From a virus: DNA of 37,691 nucleotides. The position numbers were made by a program, and so were the translations under genes. Positions 22,904-30,944 of this stretch are shown here, in pieces. The notes beneath the pieces were generated by a model. It had not been told where the DNA came from. It saw nothing but the letters and a program-made list of their open reading frames with translations, and did not search any database. The stretch's first letter is position 1, and each line of letters begins with the position of its first letter. The stretch is from positions 1 to 37,691 of IMG/VR virus record IMGVR_UViG_3300045738_002450, one strand, 5' to 3'.

Positions 22904-22926
22904 GAGCCGGCCGATCAGGCCGGTTC
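22904..22926 (+). terminator. Hairpin after the capsid gene
   Basis: GAGCCGGCC pairs with GGCCGGTTC around a 5-nt loop (one G-T pair), six bases past the capsid stop. There is no U-run directly after it. It may stabilise capsid mRNA or act as a partial terminator that raises capsid output over downstream genes. Confidence 0.45.
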
Positions 22927-22961
22927 GCTCCCTCTGACCTCTTTAATCTTAGGATTTCAAA

Positions 22962-23249
22962 ATGGCTGAAAAGACAGTGAAAGTTAAAATCACCTCCGCG
23001 ATCGCGATTGCGGGCAAAATCAAAACGCCTGGCACCACGGTGGAGATTGGGGAGGATCTGGCAAAGAACCTGATCAACCGCGGCCGCGCCGAGCTGGCGA
23101 AGGGCAAGGCTGCCAAAGCTGAAGGCGAACTGGGCAAGATGAAGGTCGCGGACCTGAAGGTTATCGCGGCCGAGCTTGAAATTGACGGGTATGACGGCAT
23201 GAACCAAGCCAAGCTGATTGCCGCCATCGAAGAAGCGCGCGACGCGTAA
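22962..23249 (+). CDS. Small head gene with Rho_N/HeH-like C-terminus
   Basis: This is a 95-aa protein. The N-terminal half is a small beta domain (KVKITSAIAIAGKIKTPG, then a helix with LAKNLINRGRAEL). The C-terminal ~40 residues (MKVADLKVIAAELEIDGYDG, then LIAAIEEA) look like the two-helix HeH/Rho_N fold found in several phage head genes at this position. It occupies the place of lambda FI, between capsid and FII. Function in packaging or head completion is inferred. Confidence 0.55.
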   Translation: MAEKTVKVKITSAIAIAGKIKTPGTTVEIGEDLAKNLINRGRAELAKGKAAKAEGELGKMKVADLKVIAAELEIDGYDGMNQAKLIAAIEEARDA

Positions 23250-23252
23250 CCC

Positions 23253-23588
23253 ATGCCCCATCCCGATTGGGAGGACATCTCCGCTTTTTTCGAGCTCGAG
23301 GAATTTGCCACCACGGCAAGCATCACCAGAGCTTCGGAAAAGGTGGCAGATGTCCTTGGCATTTTTGACGATCCAAGCCAGATGGCGACCTTGGGCGAGT
23401 TCGAATTCGACGGCCCAGGGCCGCGGTTCGTTTGCCGCGAAGACGAGGTGTCGCAGGTTCTGCGCGGCGACACGGCCGTGATCGAGGGGCGCACCTTCGA
23501 TGTTCTGGAGGAGCCACAGTTGGACGGTACGGGGATCGCCACGCTGATCCTGGCAGTGCCGAATGTGATCTACAATGCTGGCCTTTGA
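23253..23588 (+). CDS. Head-tail joining protein (lambda FII-like)
   Basis: This is a 111-aa protein. The C-terminal ~70 residues are a small beta-barrel (FEFDGPGPRFVCREDEV, GDTAVIEGRTFDVLEE, TGIATLILA) as in the FII family that links the filled head to the tail. Its position after the capsid and before a Z-like gene is as in lambda. It overlaps the next gene by 14 bp. Confidence 0.6.
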   Translation: MPHPDWEDISAFFELEEFATTASITRASEKVADVLGIFDDPSQMATLGEFEFDGPGPRFVCREDEVSQVLRGDTAVIEGRTFDVLEEPQLDGTGIATLILAVPNVIYNAGL

Positions 23589-24108
23589 TTTTGACGACGG
23601 TCAGCTCGACAAGATCGCGGCCGAGTATGCGGCAACCCCCAAACAGGTAGACCTCTCTCGATCGCGCGCGCTGAAGCGCACGGCCGCGACCCTTCGGCGT
23701 ATGGCGTCCACTGGCCTGCAGACGGAGCTCGGGCTGCGGAATGCTAAGGCGCTGCGCCGTCGCCTGAAGGAGTACAAGGTGGGCAAGGGTAACAACGCTT
23801 TGAAGCTGTGGTTTGGTGCCAATGATCTGCCGGTGTCAGCATTCAAAGGCCGGCCGCAAAAGGTCGATGGCGGGATCAAATTTGGCGACACGATGGTCCA
23901 CGGCGCGTTTTTTGCGAAGGTGGGTGGTAAGCGCAAAGTCATGAAGCGGTACGGGTCGAAGCGATGGGCGATCGGCGAGGCGACGCTGTCGGTTGCCGAT
24001 CGGATGATGATCTACCTCGAGGACGAGGTCTTTGTGGATATCGACAGCATCTACATGAAGCATTTTCTTGCTGAAATTCGGGCGCGCACAATCTTGGGAG
24101 TTGGATGA
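23575..24108 (+). CDS. Minor tail protein Z-like
   Basis: This is a 177-aa protein with a basic N-terminal helical region (SRSRALKRTAATLRRMAS) and a beta segment with WFGANDLPVSAFKGRPQK, the usual pattern of the prophage minor tail Z family, and then FFAKVGGKRKVMKRYG. In lambda, Z acts at the head-proximal end of the tail. Here it belongs to the lambda-like block that abuts a P2-type tail, so it probably forms part of the neck. It overlaps the next gene by ATGA. Confidence 0.65.
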   Translation: MLAFDFDDGQLDKIAAEYAATPKQVDLSRSRALKRTAATLRRMASTGLQTELGLRNAKALRRRLKEYKVGKGNNALKLWFGANDLPVSAFKGRPQKVDGGIKFGDTMVHGAFFAKVGGKRKVMKRYGSKRWAIGEATLSVADRMMIYLEDEVFVDIDSIYMKHFLAEIRARTILGVG

Positions 24109-24641
24109 TGGCTGAAGCACTTGATTTGGGCGCTGCCCTGGACACGGTCGTGGCCACGCTGGCGGCGGCGTTTCCGACCTTCAAGACGGTCGCGGCCGAA
24201 GATGAGACGCGCAAAACTTTGGAAGTGCCGGCCATCATCGTTCAGATGTCGGAGCTCGAGCCTGATCCCGACAAGGATCCGCATACGGGCCAGTTTCCGT
24301 GCCTGGTTCGGATCGAGGCGCGCATCGTGCTCGGGTACCGGACACCGAAAGTGCGGCGCGAGGTGCTGAAGGCAGCCGGCGCGCTCGCGGCCGCGGTGCA
24401 CAGTAACCGATTGGGGGTCGCCTGGGGCGCGGCCGCAGTCTTGGCTGTTGAACCAGATGAGTTTGCGCCGCAAGCGGACCAATATGACGTCTGGCGCGTC
24501 GAGTGGGCCCATGCGGCTGATATCGGTCCGAGTTACTTTATCGATGACGGGGTGACACCGTCGCAGCTGCTGACGTCCTGGTCACCGGATATTGGGCCGG
24601 CGCATGAGCAGGAGTATGTGGCGGAGGGCGGCGATGTCTGA
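24105..24641 (+). CDS. Probable tail terminator (lambda U-like position)
   Basis: This is a 178-aa protein with an alternating alpha/beta pattern: AALDTVVATLAAAFPTFKTV, then beta strands with VPAIIVQMSELEPDPD, FPCLVRIEARIVLGY, a helix, and VWRVEWAHAADIG. Size, gene order after Z and fold pattern suggest a tail terminator or completion protein that caps the tail tube. I cannot confirm it from motifs. Two adjacent ATGs (24105 and 24108) are possible starts. It is the last gene before the P2-type block. Confidence 0.45.
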   Translation: MMAEALDLGAALDTVVATLAAAFPTFKTVAAEDETRKTLEVPAIIVQMSELEPDPDKDPHTGQFPCLVRIEARIVLGYRTPKVRREVLKAAGALAAAVHSNRLGVAWGAAAVLAVEPDEFAPQADQYDVWRVEWAHAADIGPSYFIDDGVTPSQLLTSWSPDIGPAHEQEYVAEGGDV

Positions 24642-25023
24642 GTTCACCTTATCGCAGCTGATGCAGGCCGTGGAGCGCATGATAATGGTAGCCACGGTCA
24701 CGGCGCGCGAAGGCGATCGTGCCAAGGTCAAATGGGCTGACGGGGCGGAGAGCGATTGGCTTAAGATTGCGCAGCTCGGATCGGAGCAGCTGAAGTTCTG
24801 GATTCCGCCATCGGTCGGCACTCAGGTGGTGGTGCTTTCGCCTGGTGGCAATACTGCGCATGGCATCATCTATCCTGGTCCCTTTGCAGGTGGTGTGCCA
24901 GCCGGCAACTTTGCCGGCACGATCACCGGTACCGGCGATGTCGTGGCGTCCGAGATCAGCTTGGTGTCTCATGTGCATGGGGGCATTCAGCCTGGTCCTG
25001 GCGACACCGGCACTCCGAAGTAG
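24634..25023 (+). CDS. V: Baseplate spike protein V
   Basis: This is a 129-aa protein. The N-terminal OB-like domain (VATVTAREGDRAKVKWADG, SDWLKIAQLGS, FWIPPSVGTQVVVLSPGG) is followed by a beta-helix region and the C-terminal HVHGG motif (H113, H115), which binds iron at the spike tip in P2 gpV. It pierces the outer membrane during injection. The start at 24634 overlaps the preceding gene by 8 bp. A repeat copy lies 6 nt after its stop. Confidence 0.9.
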   Translation: MSEFTLSQLMQAVERMIMVATVTAREGDRAKVKWADGAESDWLKIAQLGSEQLKFWIPPSVGTQVVVLSPGGNTAHGIIYPGPFAGGVPAGNFAGTITGTGDVVASEISLVSHVHGGIQPGPGDTGTPK

Positions 25024-25029
25024 CGCAGT

Positions 25030-25046
25030 GGGGAACCGCCAGAGGA
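25030..25046 (+). repeat. Dispersed 17-bp repeat, copy 3
   Basis: An exact copy lies in the V-W intergenic gap, 6 nt after the V stop and 31 nt before the W start. It is not within either gene. Read past the stop, it is still in the frame of V and spells GEPPED. Confidence 0.9.
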
Positions 25047-25077
25047 TCGCAGCGCGTGTCCTGTCCAATGTGGGCGC

Positions 25078-25416
25078 ATGTATGGGATCAGCGCACTCAC
25101 AGGCCGTAAATTGGGCGGCATCGACCACCTCCGGCAATCCATCCGGGATATCCTGACGACCCCGATCGGGTCGCGGGTGATGCGTCGCGACTATGGATCC
25201 CGTTTGTTCGATCTTATCGACGCGCCGTATTCGTCAGCGACCAAGCTGGCGATCATCGCGGCAACGGCCGAGGCATTGATCACATGGGAGCCGCGTATCG
25301 ATGTGGACACTGTGACGCTTCGGACCTTTGAGCCTGGCAAAATCATCATTGATCTCAGCGGCCGCTATCTGCCCGACGGCCGCGAAGTCACCATTGCGGG
25401 GATCGAGGTCGGATGA
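25078..25416 (+). CDS. W: Baseplate wedge protein W (gp25-like)
   Basis: This 112-aa protein matches the gp25/gpW baseplate family: LRQSIRDILTTPIGSRVMRRDYGSRLFDLID in short pieces, with the typical TPIGSRVMRRDYGS, and a C-terminal beta unit (GKIIIDLSGRYLPDGREVTI). It forms part of the inner baseplate and nucleates sheath assembly. It ends in an ATGA overlap with J. No strong ribosome site is seen before the ATG. Confidence 0.9.
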   Translation: MYGISALTGRKLGGIDHLRQSIRDILTTPIGSRVMRRDYGSRLFDLIDAPYSSATKLAIIAATAEALITWEPRIDVDTVTLRTFEPGKIIIDLSGRYLPDGREVTIAGIEVG

Positions 25417-26315
25417 GCGCGTTCACGGCAATCAATCTTGAGCGTCTGCCCGCTCCGGTGATCATCGATCGCAAGGATTTTGAAACGATCCTGGCAGAAA
25501 TCAAGGCATGGCTGGTCGCGCGTGATCCAAGCCTCGTGCAGATCATGGGGTTGGAAAGCGAGCCGATCACCAAGGTACTAGAGGCATGGGCATATCGTGA
25601 GCTGCTGTTGCGGGCTGAAATTGACGATGCCGGCCGCGGCAACATGCTGGCGTTCGCGGGTGGTGCGCAGCTGGACCATCTGGCGGCGTTCTATGGTGTT
25701 GAGCGCGCGGTGATCCAGCCAGCCGATCCTGCGGCACTTCCGCCTGTGCCGGCCGTGCTCGAGGATGACGTCCGGTTCCGCTCGCGTGTGCAACTGGCAC
25801 TTGAAGGGTTCACCACGGCCGGGCCACGCGGGTCGTATGTGTTCTGGGGGCTGTCGGCCTCGTCCTTGGTGAAAGACATTAGCGTTGAATCGCCATCGCC
25901 TGGTCAGGTCCTGGTCACGGTTCTGTCGGATGACGGGGACGGCAGCGGCGATGCTGCGCTGATCCAGACGGTGTCTGACAAGCTGAATGACGAGGACATC
26001 CGGCCGCTGACAGATCAAGTCATCGTGCAGGGCGCATCGATCGTGCCGTATCAGCTCGAGGCCGTGCTGACGCTCTATGAGGGGCCCGATGCGGATGTTG
26101 TGCGCGCGGCCGCTGAGGCGTCGGTTTCTGCGTTCGTTTGGGACCAGCACCGCTTGGGTCATGACATCACGGTTTCTGGGCTGCATGCCGCGTTGCATCT
26201 GGCGGGTGTGCAGAAGGTGACCTTGGTCAGCCCCGGCGCTGATCTTGAGATTGATGCGTCTGAGGCTGCCTATTGTACCTCGGTATCCGTGACTGTCGGG
26301 GGGCGTGATGTCTGA
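25413..26315 (+). CDS. J: Baseplate protein J
   Basis: This 300-aa protein is of the P2 gpJ/gp47-like family. Its signature is visible: an N-terminal helix, WAYRELLLRAEIDDAGRGNMLAF in short pieces, the AGGAQLDHLAAFYGVER element, EDDVRFRSRVQLALEGFTTAGP, GSYVFWGLSASSLVKDI, a strand with GQVLVTVLSDDGDG, and the two-domain C-terminus. It forms the baseplate wedge with W and I. It is coupled to W by ATGA and overlaps I by 8 bp. Confidence 0.92.
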   Translation: MSAFTAINLERLPAPVIIDRKDFETILAEIKAWLVARDPSLVQIMGLESEPITKVLEAWAYRELLLRAEIDDAGRGNMLAFAGGAQLDHLAAFYGVERAVIQPADPAALPPVPAVLEDDVRFRSRVQLALEGFTTAGPRGSYVFWGLSASSLVKDISVESPSPGQVLVTVLSDDGDGSGDAALIQTVSDKLNDEDIRPLTDQVIVQGASIVPYQLEAVLTLYEGPDADVVRAAAEASVSAFVWDQHRLGHDITVSGLHAALHLAGVQKVTLVSPGADLEIDASEAAYCTSVSVTVGGRDV

Positions 26316-26961
26316 TCTGCCCACCATTTTGCCGCCAAATGCGCAGGAGATTGAGCGCGAGCTGGAGCAGCTGTCTGGCCGCTTGCTCGGTTTTGGCGAT
26401 CCGATCGCAGCGCTTTGGGATGCGTCTGTATGTCCGGAGCACCTTTTGTCCTATCTGGCCTGGGGATTCTCGGTCGAAGTCTGGGACAGCAGCTGGAGCG
26501 TGGACCAGAAACGGCAGGTTCTTGTCGATGCGGTTCAGGTTCACCGAGCAAAGGGAACCGTGGGCTCGGTGCGCCGGGCATTGTCCGGCATCGGCTTTCG
26601 AACCGATATTTCCGAGTGGTTCGACTATGCCGGCGATCCGCACACCTTCCGCGTCGATGCGTTTGGTGAGCATGTGTTTGCGGCCGGCATGTCGATCGAC
26701 AGTCGCACCTTGGCGTTGGTCACATCGATCCTGGTCAATCTTAAACCTCAGCGCTCTCATTTCGAGCTCCGCATTGGGGAGCGGTTCGATACGGACGTGT
26801 ATGTTCGGTCTGGCGCGCGCGGTCGTACGCGCTCCGATTTGAGCCATGACCCCAATCCCCGGACGCGCGTGTCGGTCGGGACCACGCATATGCGGGTTGG
26901 GGCGCGGCCGCGCCAGATCAGCACAGTTTACCATGATGTTCAGCCAAGGGATGCCGCCTAA
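26308..26961 (+). CDS. I: Baseplate protein I
   Basis: This 217-aa protein is of the P2 gpI family: LPPNAQEIERELEQLSGRL, DPIAALWDASVCPEHLLSYLAW, then WDSSWSVDQKRQVL and HRAKGTVGSVRRALSGIG, which is diagnostic. The C-terminal ~60 residues are variable and Arg-rich. It helps close the wedge and anchors the tail fibre. A GTG three bases upstream of the chosen ATG is an alternative start; the GGGGGG run just before favours the ATG. Confidence 0.9.
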   Translation: MSDLPTILPPNAQEIERELEQLSGRLLGFGDPIAALWDASVCPEHLLSYLAWGFSVEVWDSSWSVDQKRQVLVDAVQVHRAKGTVGSVRRALSGIGFRTDISEWFDYAGDPHTFRVDAFGEHVFAAGMSIDSRTLALVTSILVNLKPQRSHFELRIGERFDTDVYVRSGARGRTRSDLSHDPNPRTRVSVGTTHMRVGARPRQISTVYHDVQPRDAA

Positions 26962-27476
26962 TGCCCACCACCATTCTCACCGATATCGCCGAGGCAAAAA
27001 TCACCCAGGCTGCCGGCTCAGGGTCGCAGGTTGCGATCACGCATGTGGCATTGGGTGACGGCAACGGGGCCAGCTACAACGGGGACTTTGACCAAACCGC
27101 TTTGCGACGGGAACGTGTCCGGGTGCCGATCGAGCGCCGGCATATTGTCTCGCCGAGCGCATGGCGCGTGAAGGCCGAGTTCGGGATCGACACTCTCGCA
27201 TTCGATGTCCGTGAAGCCGGGTTCTTTGATGCCGATGGGGATCTGATTGCGCTTTGCACGTTCCCCGCGGCCGAGGTCCGTCGCACCGGGGCGATCGTCT
27301 ATCTAATCGATCACGTGCTGAATTTTAGCCGGGTCGCCGAGGGGCTGATCATCGTCGAAGCACCCGATGACGATCTGTTCGACCACGTGGTTATCGATCT
27401 GGAAACGCAGGCGCTCACCTATTCCACCCAATACGATCTGCAGATGGCCGTGCGTGCCCTGCAGGCGGCAACTTAA
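26961..27476 (+). CDS. Tail fibre N-terminal (collar-type) protein H-like
   Basis: This 171-aa protein consists of the tail-collar fibre N-terminal domain only: ITQAAGSGSQVAITHVALGDGNG, then FGIDTLAFDVREAGFFDADG and a beta unit with AIVYLIDHVLNFSRV. In P2 the same domain begins the long fibre gpH, but here the protein stops after it. The receptor-binding part is likely the separate gene that follows. It attaches the fibre to the baseplate. Confidence 0.8.
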   Translation: MPTTILTDIAEAKITQAAGSGSQVAITHVALGDGNGASYNGDFDQTALRRERVRVPIERRHIVSPSAWRVKAEFGIDTLAFDVREAGFFDADGDLIALCTFPAAEVRRTGAIVYLIDHVLNFSRVAEGLIIVEAPDDDLFDHVVIDLETQALTYSTQYDLQMAVRALQAAT

Positions 27477-27488
27477 GAGGACGAAAAT

Positions 27489-28277
27489 ATGAGCATTAAC
27501 GATATCAACAATGCTGCAGCCGCGATGAACCAGCTGAAGGCGCGGTATGAGGGTTTTCTAGATGATGCGGATGCTGAGATCGCGCAGCGACAAGGTGCTT
27601 ATGACGGGCTTGCTGCGAACCTCACAGGCATTGTCAGAGGTCAGATGGATTTTGTTGCTAAAGTTGACCCAAATCTTGCCGAGTTCAGCCTTGTCGACAA
27701 CGGGACATTCCCGACTATCGCATCTGCAATCAATGCAGCGCCTTTCGGCAGTAATGTATTTATCAATCTGCCGCCTGGCGGCGAATATTCAATTGATGAA
27801 GCGATTACACTCAATGGGAAAAACGTCATTCTGTACAAGTTTGGGGCCGGTATTAACCCGGTGGTCAAGCCAACGGCCTATCTAACGGGAGGTGAAAACT
27901 ACTTCTTTGGATTCAGCGCCTCTCGCGGGGGGACAATCCGTTTTTCCTCTGTTGATGTGACATTTCCGGCAAAAGCTGACGAGGCGTATGGCTGGTCCAG
28001 CCTGGCAACGATGATGCGCTACAACCACGCAGGATTTTCACAATCTAGCTACTATCTTTCCACTATCACGGGTGCTGAAGGATTGGGTTTGACCAGCGCC
28101 CATGTGGGCGGTGTTGCTGTTTTGGGCCTTTACGGTTGCACGTTGGACGGGGCCATCTTCGGGGTGCGGAACGCCGACACCGGAGTGGCGATTATCTCTG
28201 CCAGTGTCGTCACTTTGACAAACGGGGCCGCCTTAAATCAAGGCGGAACGATCGGCGTAAACCTGCTAAAAACTTAA
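27489..28277 (+). CDS. Putative tail fibre or receptor-binding protein (beta-helix-like)
   Basis: This is a 262-aa protein. The N-terminus (~1-60) is helical and probably trimerises or docks on the preceding protein. From ~65 on there are pectate-lyase-like features (GTFPTIASAINAAPFGS, FINLPPGGEYSID), repeated Gly/Asn/Ser strands and aromatic residues, suggesting a parallel beta-helix. The DNA is visibly less GC-rich than neighbouring genes and codon use differs, as expected for a host-range gene exchanged by transfer. No fibre lyase active site is recognised. Confidence 0.6.
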   Translation: MSINDINNAAAAMNQLKARYEGFLDDADAEIAQRQGAYDGLAANLTGIVRGQMDFVAKVDPNLAEFSLVDNGTFPTIASAINAAPFGSNVFINLPPGGEYSIDEAITLNGKNVILYKFGAGINPVVKPTAYLTGGENYFFGFSASRGGTIRFSSVDVTFPAKADEAYGWSSLATMMRYNHAGFSQSSYYLSTITGAEGLGLTSAHVGGVAVLGLYGCTLDGAIFGVRNADTGVAIISASVVTLTNGAALNQGGTIGVNLLKT

Positions 28278-28286
28278 GGTGAATTA

Positions 28287-28685
28287 ATGTTTGATATCAC
28301 ACACGAAGGGCGTACGACGCTTTCTGTAGACCGCGAAGGCGCTTTGGCACTCGGGTATCCTGAAACCGTTATTGCGGTTGCCGAAGCCGGTATCCGAATG
28401 TCAGCTGTAAAAAACGAGTGCCGCCGTCGGATCTATGCGGCAGCTTCAGCTGAAACGCAGATGAATATGGCGACGGCTGCTGCGGTCATCTCTGCGAAAG
28501 AGGCCAGCGCTCGTTCAGAGGACGAGGCTGCTATCCTAACGGGGCTCGATGATGCGATCGGGTGGGTGGCGCAGATGCGCAGCCGTGTAACCGAGCTGGC
28601 AGACGATGCGGCGCTTGATATCGCTGATGACGCCAATTGGCCTCGCTTGCCGGATGGCGCGCGCGACGTCGTCGATAAGTTCTGA
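28287..28685 (+). CDS. Fibre-associated or tail-fibre assembly candidate
   Basis: This 132-aa, Ala-rich helical protein contains VKNECRRRIYAAASAETQMN, a pattern I associate with small phage proteins encoded directly after tail fibres. The rest is helical with acidic and aromatic residues (AIGWVAQMRSR). It has a weak ribosome site and a short 9-nt gap after the fibre gene. Chaperone activity is inferred from position; a structural role is equally possible. Confidence 0.5.
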   Translation: MFDITHEGRTTLSVDREGALALGYPETVIAVAEAGIRMSAVKNECRRRIYAAASAETQMNMATAAAVISAKEASARSEDEAAILTGLDDAIGWVAQMRSRVTELADDAALDIADDANWPRLPDGARDVVDKF

Positions 28686-28705
28686 GCCGGCTCGAGGTTG
28701 ATCCC

Positions 28706-29191
28706 ATGATCGCCTTGGCTTTCTACAAGGGGCACGGGCAGCTGCTCGATCGGGTGATCCGTTGGGTCACCCGATCTTCGTTCAGCCATGTCGAAATTCT
28801 GCGCGCGGTGCCGGCCATGTCTGACTATGGTTCTGAAGCGCGCGCCTGGTCATCGAGCGGCCGCGATGGCGGGGTGCGCGAGAAGTCGATCACCTTCAAA
28901 CCGGGGCATTGGGAGTTTGTTTCCATTCCTTGGGCGGAGCCGACCGCGATCGACCGGGTGATCGCCGAGATTGGCAATCCATACGACTATGCCGGCTTGC
29001 TGGCGTCACAGGCGCTGAACCTGCGCCGGCATCGACAGGGCCAGTGGTTCTGCTCCGAAATCTGCGCCCATGCCCTTGAGCTGAGTGCACCGCAGGAGCT
29101 GTCGCCAGGCGGGCTATATTGCCGTGTTTTGGAAATGAACCGCGCCTATCTCGCCGGCTGGACGCGCGCGGGGGAACCGCCAGAGGATTGA
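28706..29191 (+). CDS. YiiX/NlpC-P60-like permuted papain-fold hydrolase
   Basis: This is a 161-aa protein. H28 (SSFSHVEIL) and C116 (QGQWFCSEICAHAL) give the His-first, Cys-second order of circularly permuted NlpC/P60-like hydrolases of the YiiX/YebB type. NPYDYAGLLASQALN precedes the Cys. These enzymes cut peptide or lipid-type amide and ester bonds. Here it probably opens the murein at infection, or acts on the cell envelope at lysis. The last six residues (GEPPED) are encoded by repeat copy 4. Confidence 0.7.
   Translation: MIALAFYKGHGQLLDRVIRWVTRSSFSHVEILRAVPAMSDYGSEARAWSSSGRDGGVREKSITFKPGHWEFVSIPWAEPTAIDRVIAEIGNPYDYAGLLASQALNLRRHRQGQWFCSEICAHALELSAPQELSPGGLYCRVLEMNRAYLAGWTRAGEPPED
29171..29187 (+). 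repeat. Dispersed 17-bp repeat, copy 4
   Basis: An exact copy lies at the very 3' end of the hydrolase gene, whose stop TGA follows within two bases (29189-29191). It is 60 nt before the tail sheath start at 29248. Confidence 0.9.
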
Positions 29192-29247
29192 GCCGCGGTG
29201 CGGTGGAATGCTTGGGGCAACAGTTCACATCCGCAAGCGAGGTCACT

Positions 29248-30429
29248 ATGGCATTTCTTCACGGCGTCGAGGTCATCGAGATCGATGCAGGTCCACGTCC
29301 CATTCAGACGGTCAAGTCATCCGTCATCGGCATTGTGGGCACCGCGCCCGACGCCGATCCTGATGCATTCCCCCTAAACACGCCGGTCCTGGTCGCCGGC
29401 TCGCGCAAGGAAGCGGCCGGTCTGGACACCGTCGGTACCGCGCTTGGCACCTTGCCGGCCGCGATGGACGGCATCTTTGATCAGATCGGCGCGGTCGTCA
29501 TTGTTGTGCGGGTTGAGGAAGGGGCTACTGAAGCTGAAAGCCTGGCCAATGTGATTGGTGGCGTGAACGCCGTTGATGGCAACTTCGAAGGTGTACATGC
29601 CCTGGTTGGTGCTGAGAGCGTTGTCGGGTTTTCCCCGCGCATCTTGATTGCTCCTGGCTTTACCCACCAGCGCCCGTTGGACAACGCCAACCCGGTTGTC
29701 GCGGAGCTGCAGGGCATCGGGGACCGTCTGCGCGCTGTCATTATAGCCGATGGGCCCAATACCAACGATGCCGACGCGATCACCGCGGCCGGCGACTTCG
29801 GGTCGGATCGCATCTATCTGATCGATCCTTGGCACAAGGTTATGGTCGGGTCCGATATCGTGTCGGTGCCGGCTTCGTCCCGCGTTGCCGGCTTGATTGC
29901 TAAGGTGGATAACGACACTGGGTTCTGGGCATCGCCATCCAACAATCTGCTGGGCGGCGTGATCGGTACCAGCCGGCCGGTCGACTTCAAGCTGGGCGAT
30001 GCGAGTGCGCGCGCCAATCTGTTGAACGAGGCCAAGGTTGCCACGACGATCCGCCAGAATGGCTACCGTCTCTGGGGCAACCGGACCCTGACCGACGATA
30101 CCAAGTGGATCTTCCTCAGCGTTCGTCGCACGGCCGATATCATCAACGACTCGCTGTTGCGCGCTCACCTGTGGGCCGTCGATCGGGGCATCACCAAAAC
30201 CTACGTCTCGGACGTAGAGGAGAGCGTGAATGCCTACCTTCGGGATCTGGTCGCTTTGGGCGCGATCCTGGGCGGGCGGTGCTGGGCCGATCCGGACCTG
30301 AACTCGGCTGCAAATATCCAGCTCGGCAAAGTGTTCTTCAACTTTGATTTTACCCCGGTCTATCCGGCCGAGCATATCACGTTCCGTTCGCACCTGGTGA
30401 ACGACTACATCGAGGAGGTGTTTAACTGA
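29248..30429 (+). CDS. FI: Tail sheath protein FI
   Basis: This 393-aa contractile sheath subunit has the P2 FI pattern: MAFLHGVEVIEIDAGPRPIQ, SSVIGIVGTAPDADPDAFPLN, ILIAPGFTHQRPLDN, RVAGLIAKVDNDTGFWASPSNN and the C-terminal TLTDDTKWIFLSVRRTADII. The start at 29248 is set by the GCGAGGT site and the family N-terminus, and a 43-residue N-terminal extension is rejected. It wraps around the tube and contracts at infection. It is coupled to the tube gene by TGATG. Confidence 0.93.
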   Translation: MAFLHGVEVIEIDAGPRPIQTVKSSVIGIVGTAPDADPDAFPLNTPVLVAGSRKEAAGLDTVGTALGTLPAAMDGIFDQIGAVVIVVRVEEGATEAESLANVIGGVNAVDGNFEGVHALVGAESVVGFSPRILIAPGFTHQRPLDNANPVVAELQGIGDRLRAVIIADGPNTNDADAITAAGDFGSDRIYLIDPWHKVMVGSDIVSVPASSRVAGLIAKVDNDTGFWASPSNNLLGGVIGTSRPVDFKLGDASARANLLNEAKVATTIRQNGYRLWGNRTLTDDTKWIFLSVRRTADIINDSLLRAHLWAVDRGITKTYVSDVEESVNAYLRDLVALGAILGGRCWADPDLNSAANIQLGKVFFNFDFTPVYPAEHITFRSHLVNDYIEEVFN

Positions 30430-30935
30430 TGGCTGCTGAAGATATCCTGAAATATCTAAATCTGTTCGTTGATGGCCGTGGCCATGCGGGCAAGATCGAG
30501 GAATACAGCCCCCCTGACCTGACGGTTTCGACCGAAGAGTTCCGCGGGGGCGGTATGGACGCGCCCATCGATCTCGACATGGGCCAAGAGAAGATGACCA
30601 CGTCCTTCGTGCTCACATCCTACGATCGTGACGTGCTGTCCCTTTGGGGCATCAAAGACGGCTCGGTGGTTCAGCTGACGGCGCGCGGGTCGCTTGAAAG
30701 CCTAGATGGCACCAAGACGGCCGTGGCGCATCACATGCATGGCAAGATCATCTCGGTGGCGCGCGGTACCTGGGGTTCGGGGGCAAAGCCGTCGCTGACC
30801 TTCACTGTGAGCCTGCGGTACTACCGTGAGGTCCACGGTGGCGTCGATATCAACGAGATCGATGTCGTCAATATGGTGCGCAAAGTGCGCGGCGTGGATC
30901 AGCTCGCTGAGCACCGCGCAAACATCGGCCTGTAA
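30429..30935 (+). CDS. FII: Tail tube protein FII
   Basis: This 168-aa protein is of the P2 FII family: DILKYLNLFVDGRGHAGKIE, the strand-turn LTVSTEEFRGGGMDAPID, GSVVQLTARGSLES and a C-terminal VSLRYYREVHGGVDINEID. It forms the inner hollow tube. It starts by TGATG overlap with the sheath stop. Confidence 0.93.
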   Translation: MAAEDILKYLNLFVDGRGHAGKIEEYSPPDLTVSTEEFRGGGMDAPIDLDMGQEKMTTSFVLTSYDRDVLSLWGIKDGSVVQLTARGSLESLDGTKTAVAHHMHGKIISVARGTWGSGAKPSLTFTVSLRYYREVHGGVDINEIDVVNMVRKVRGVDQLAEHRANIGL

Positions 30936-30944
30936 GGAGCATTC

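Noticed and set aside
29374-30393. Long minus-strand open frame opposite the sheath gene
   Set aside because: A mirror frame of a GC-rich gene; no ribosome site and no protein family resemblance.
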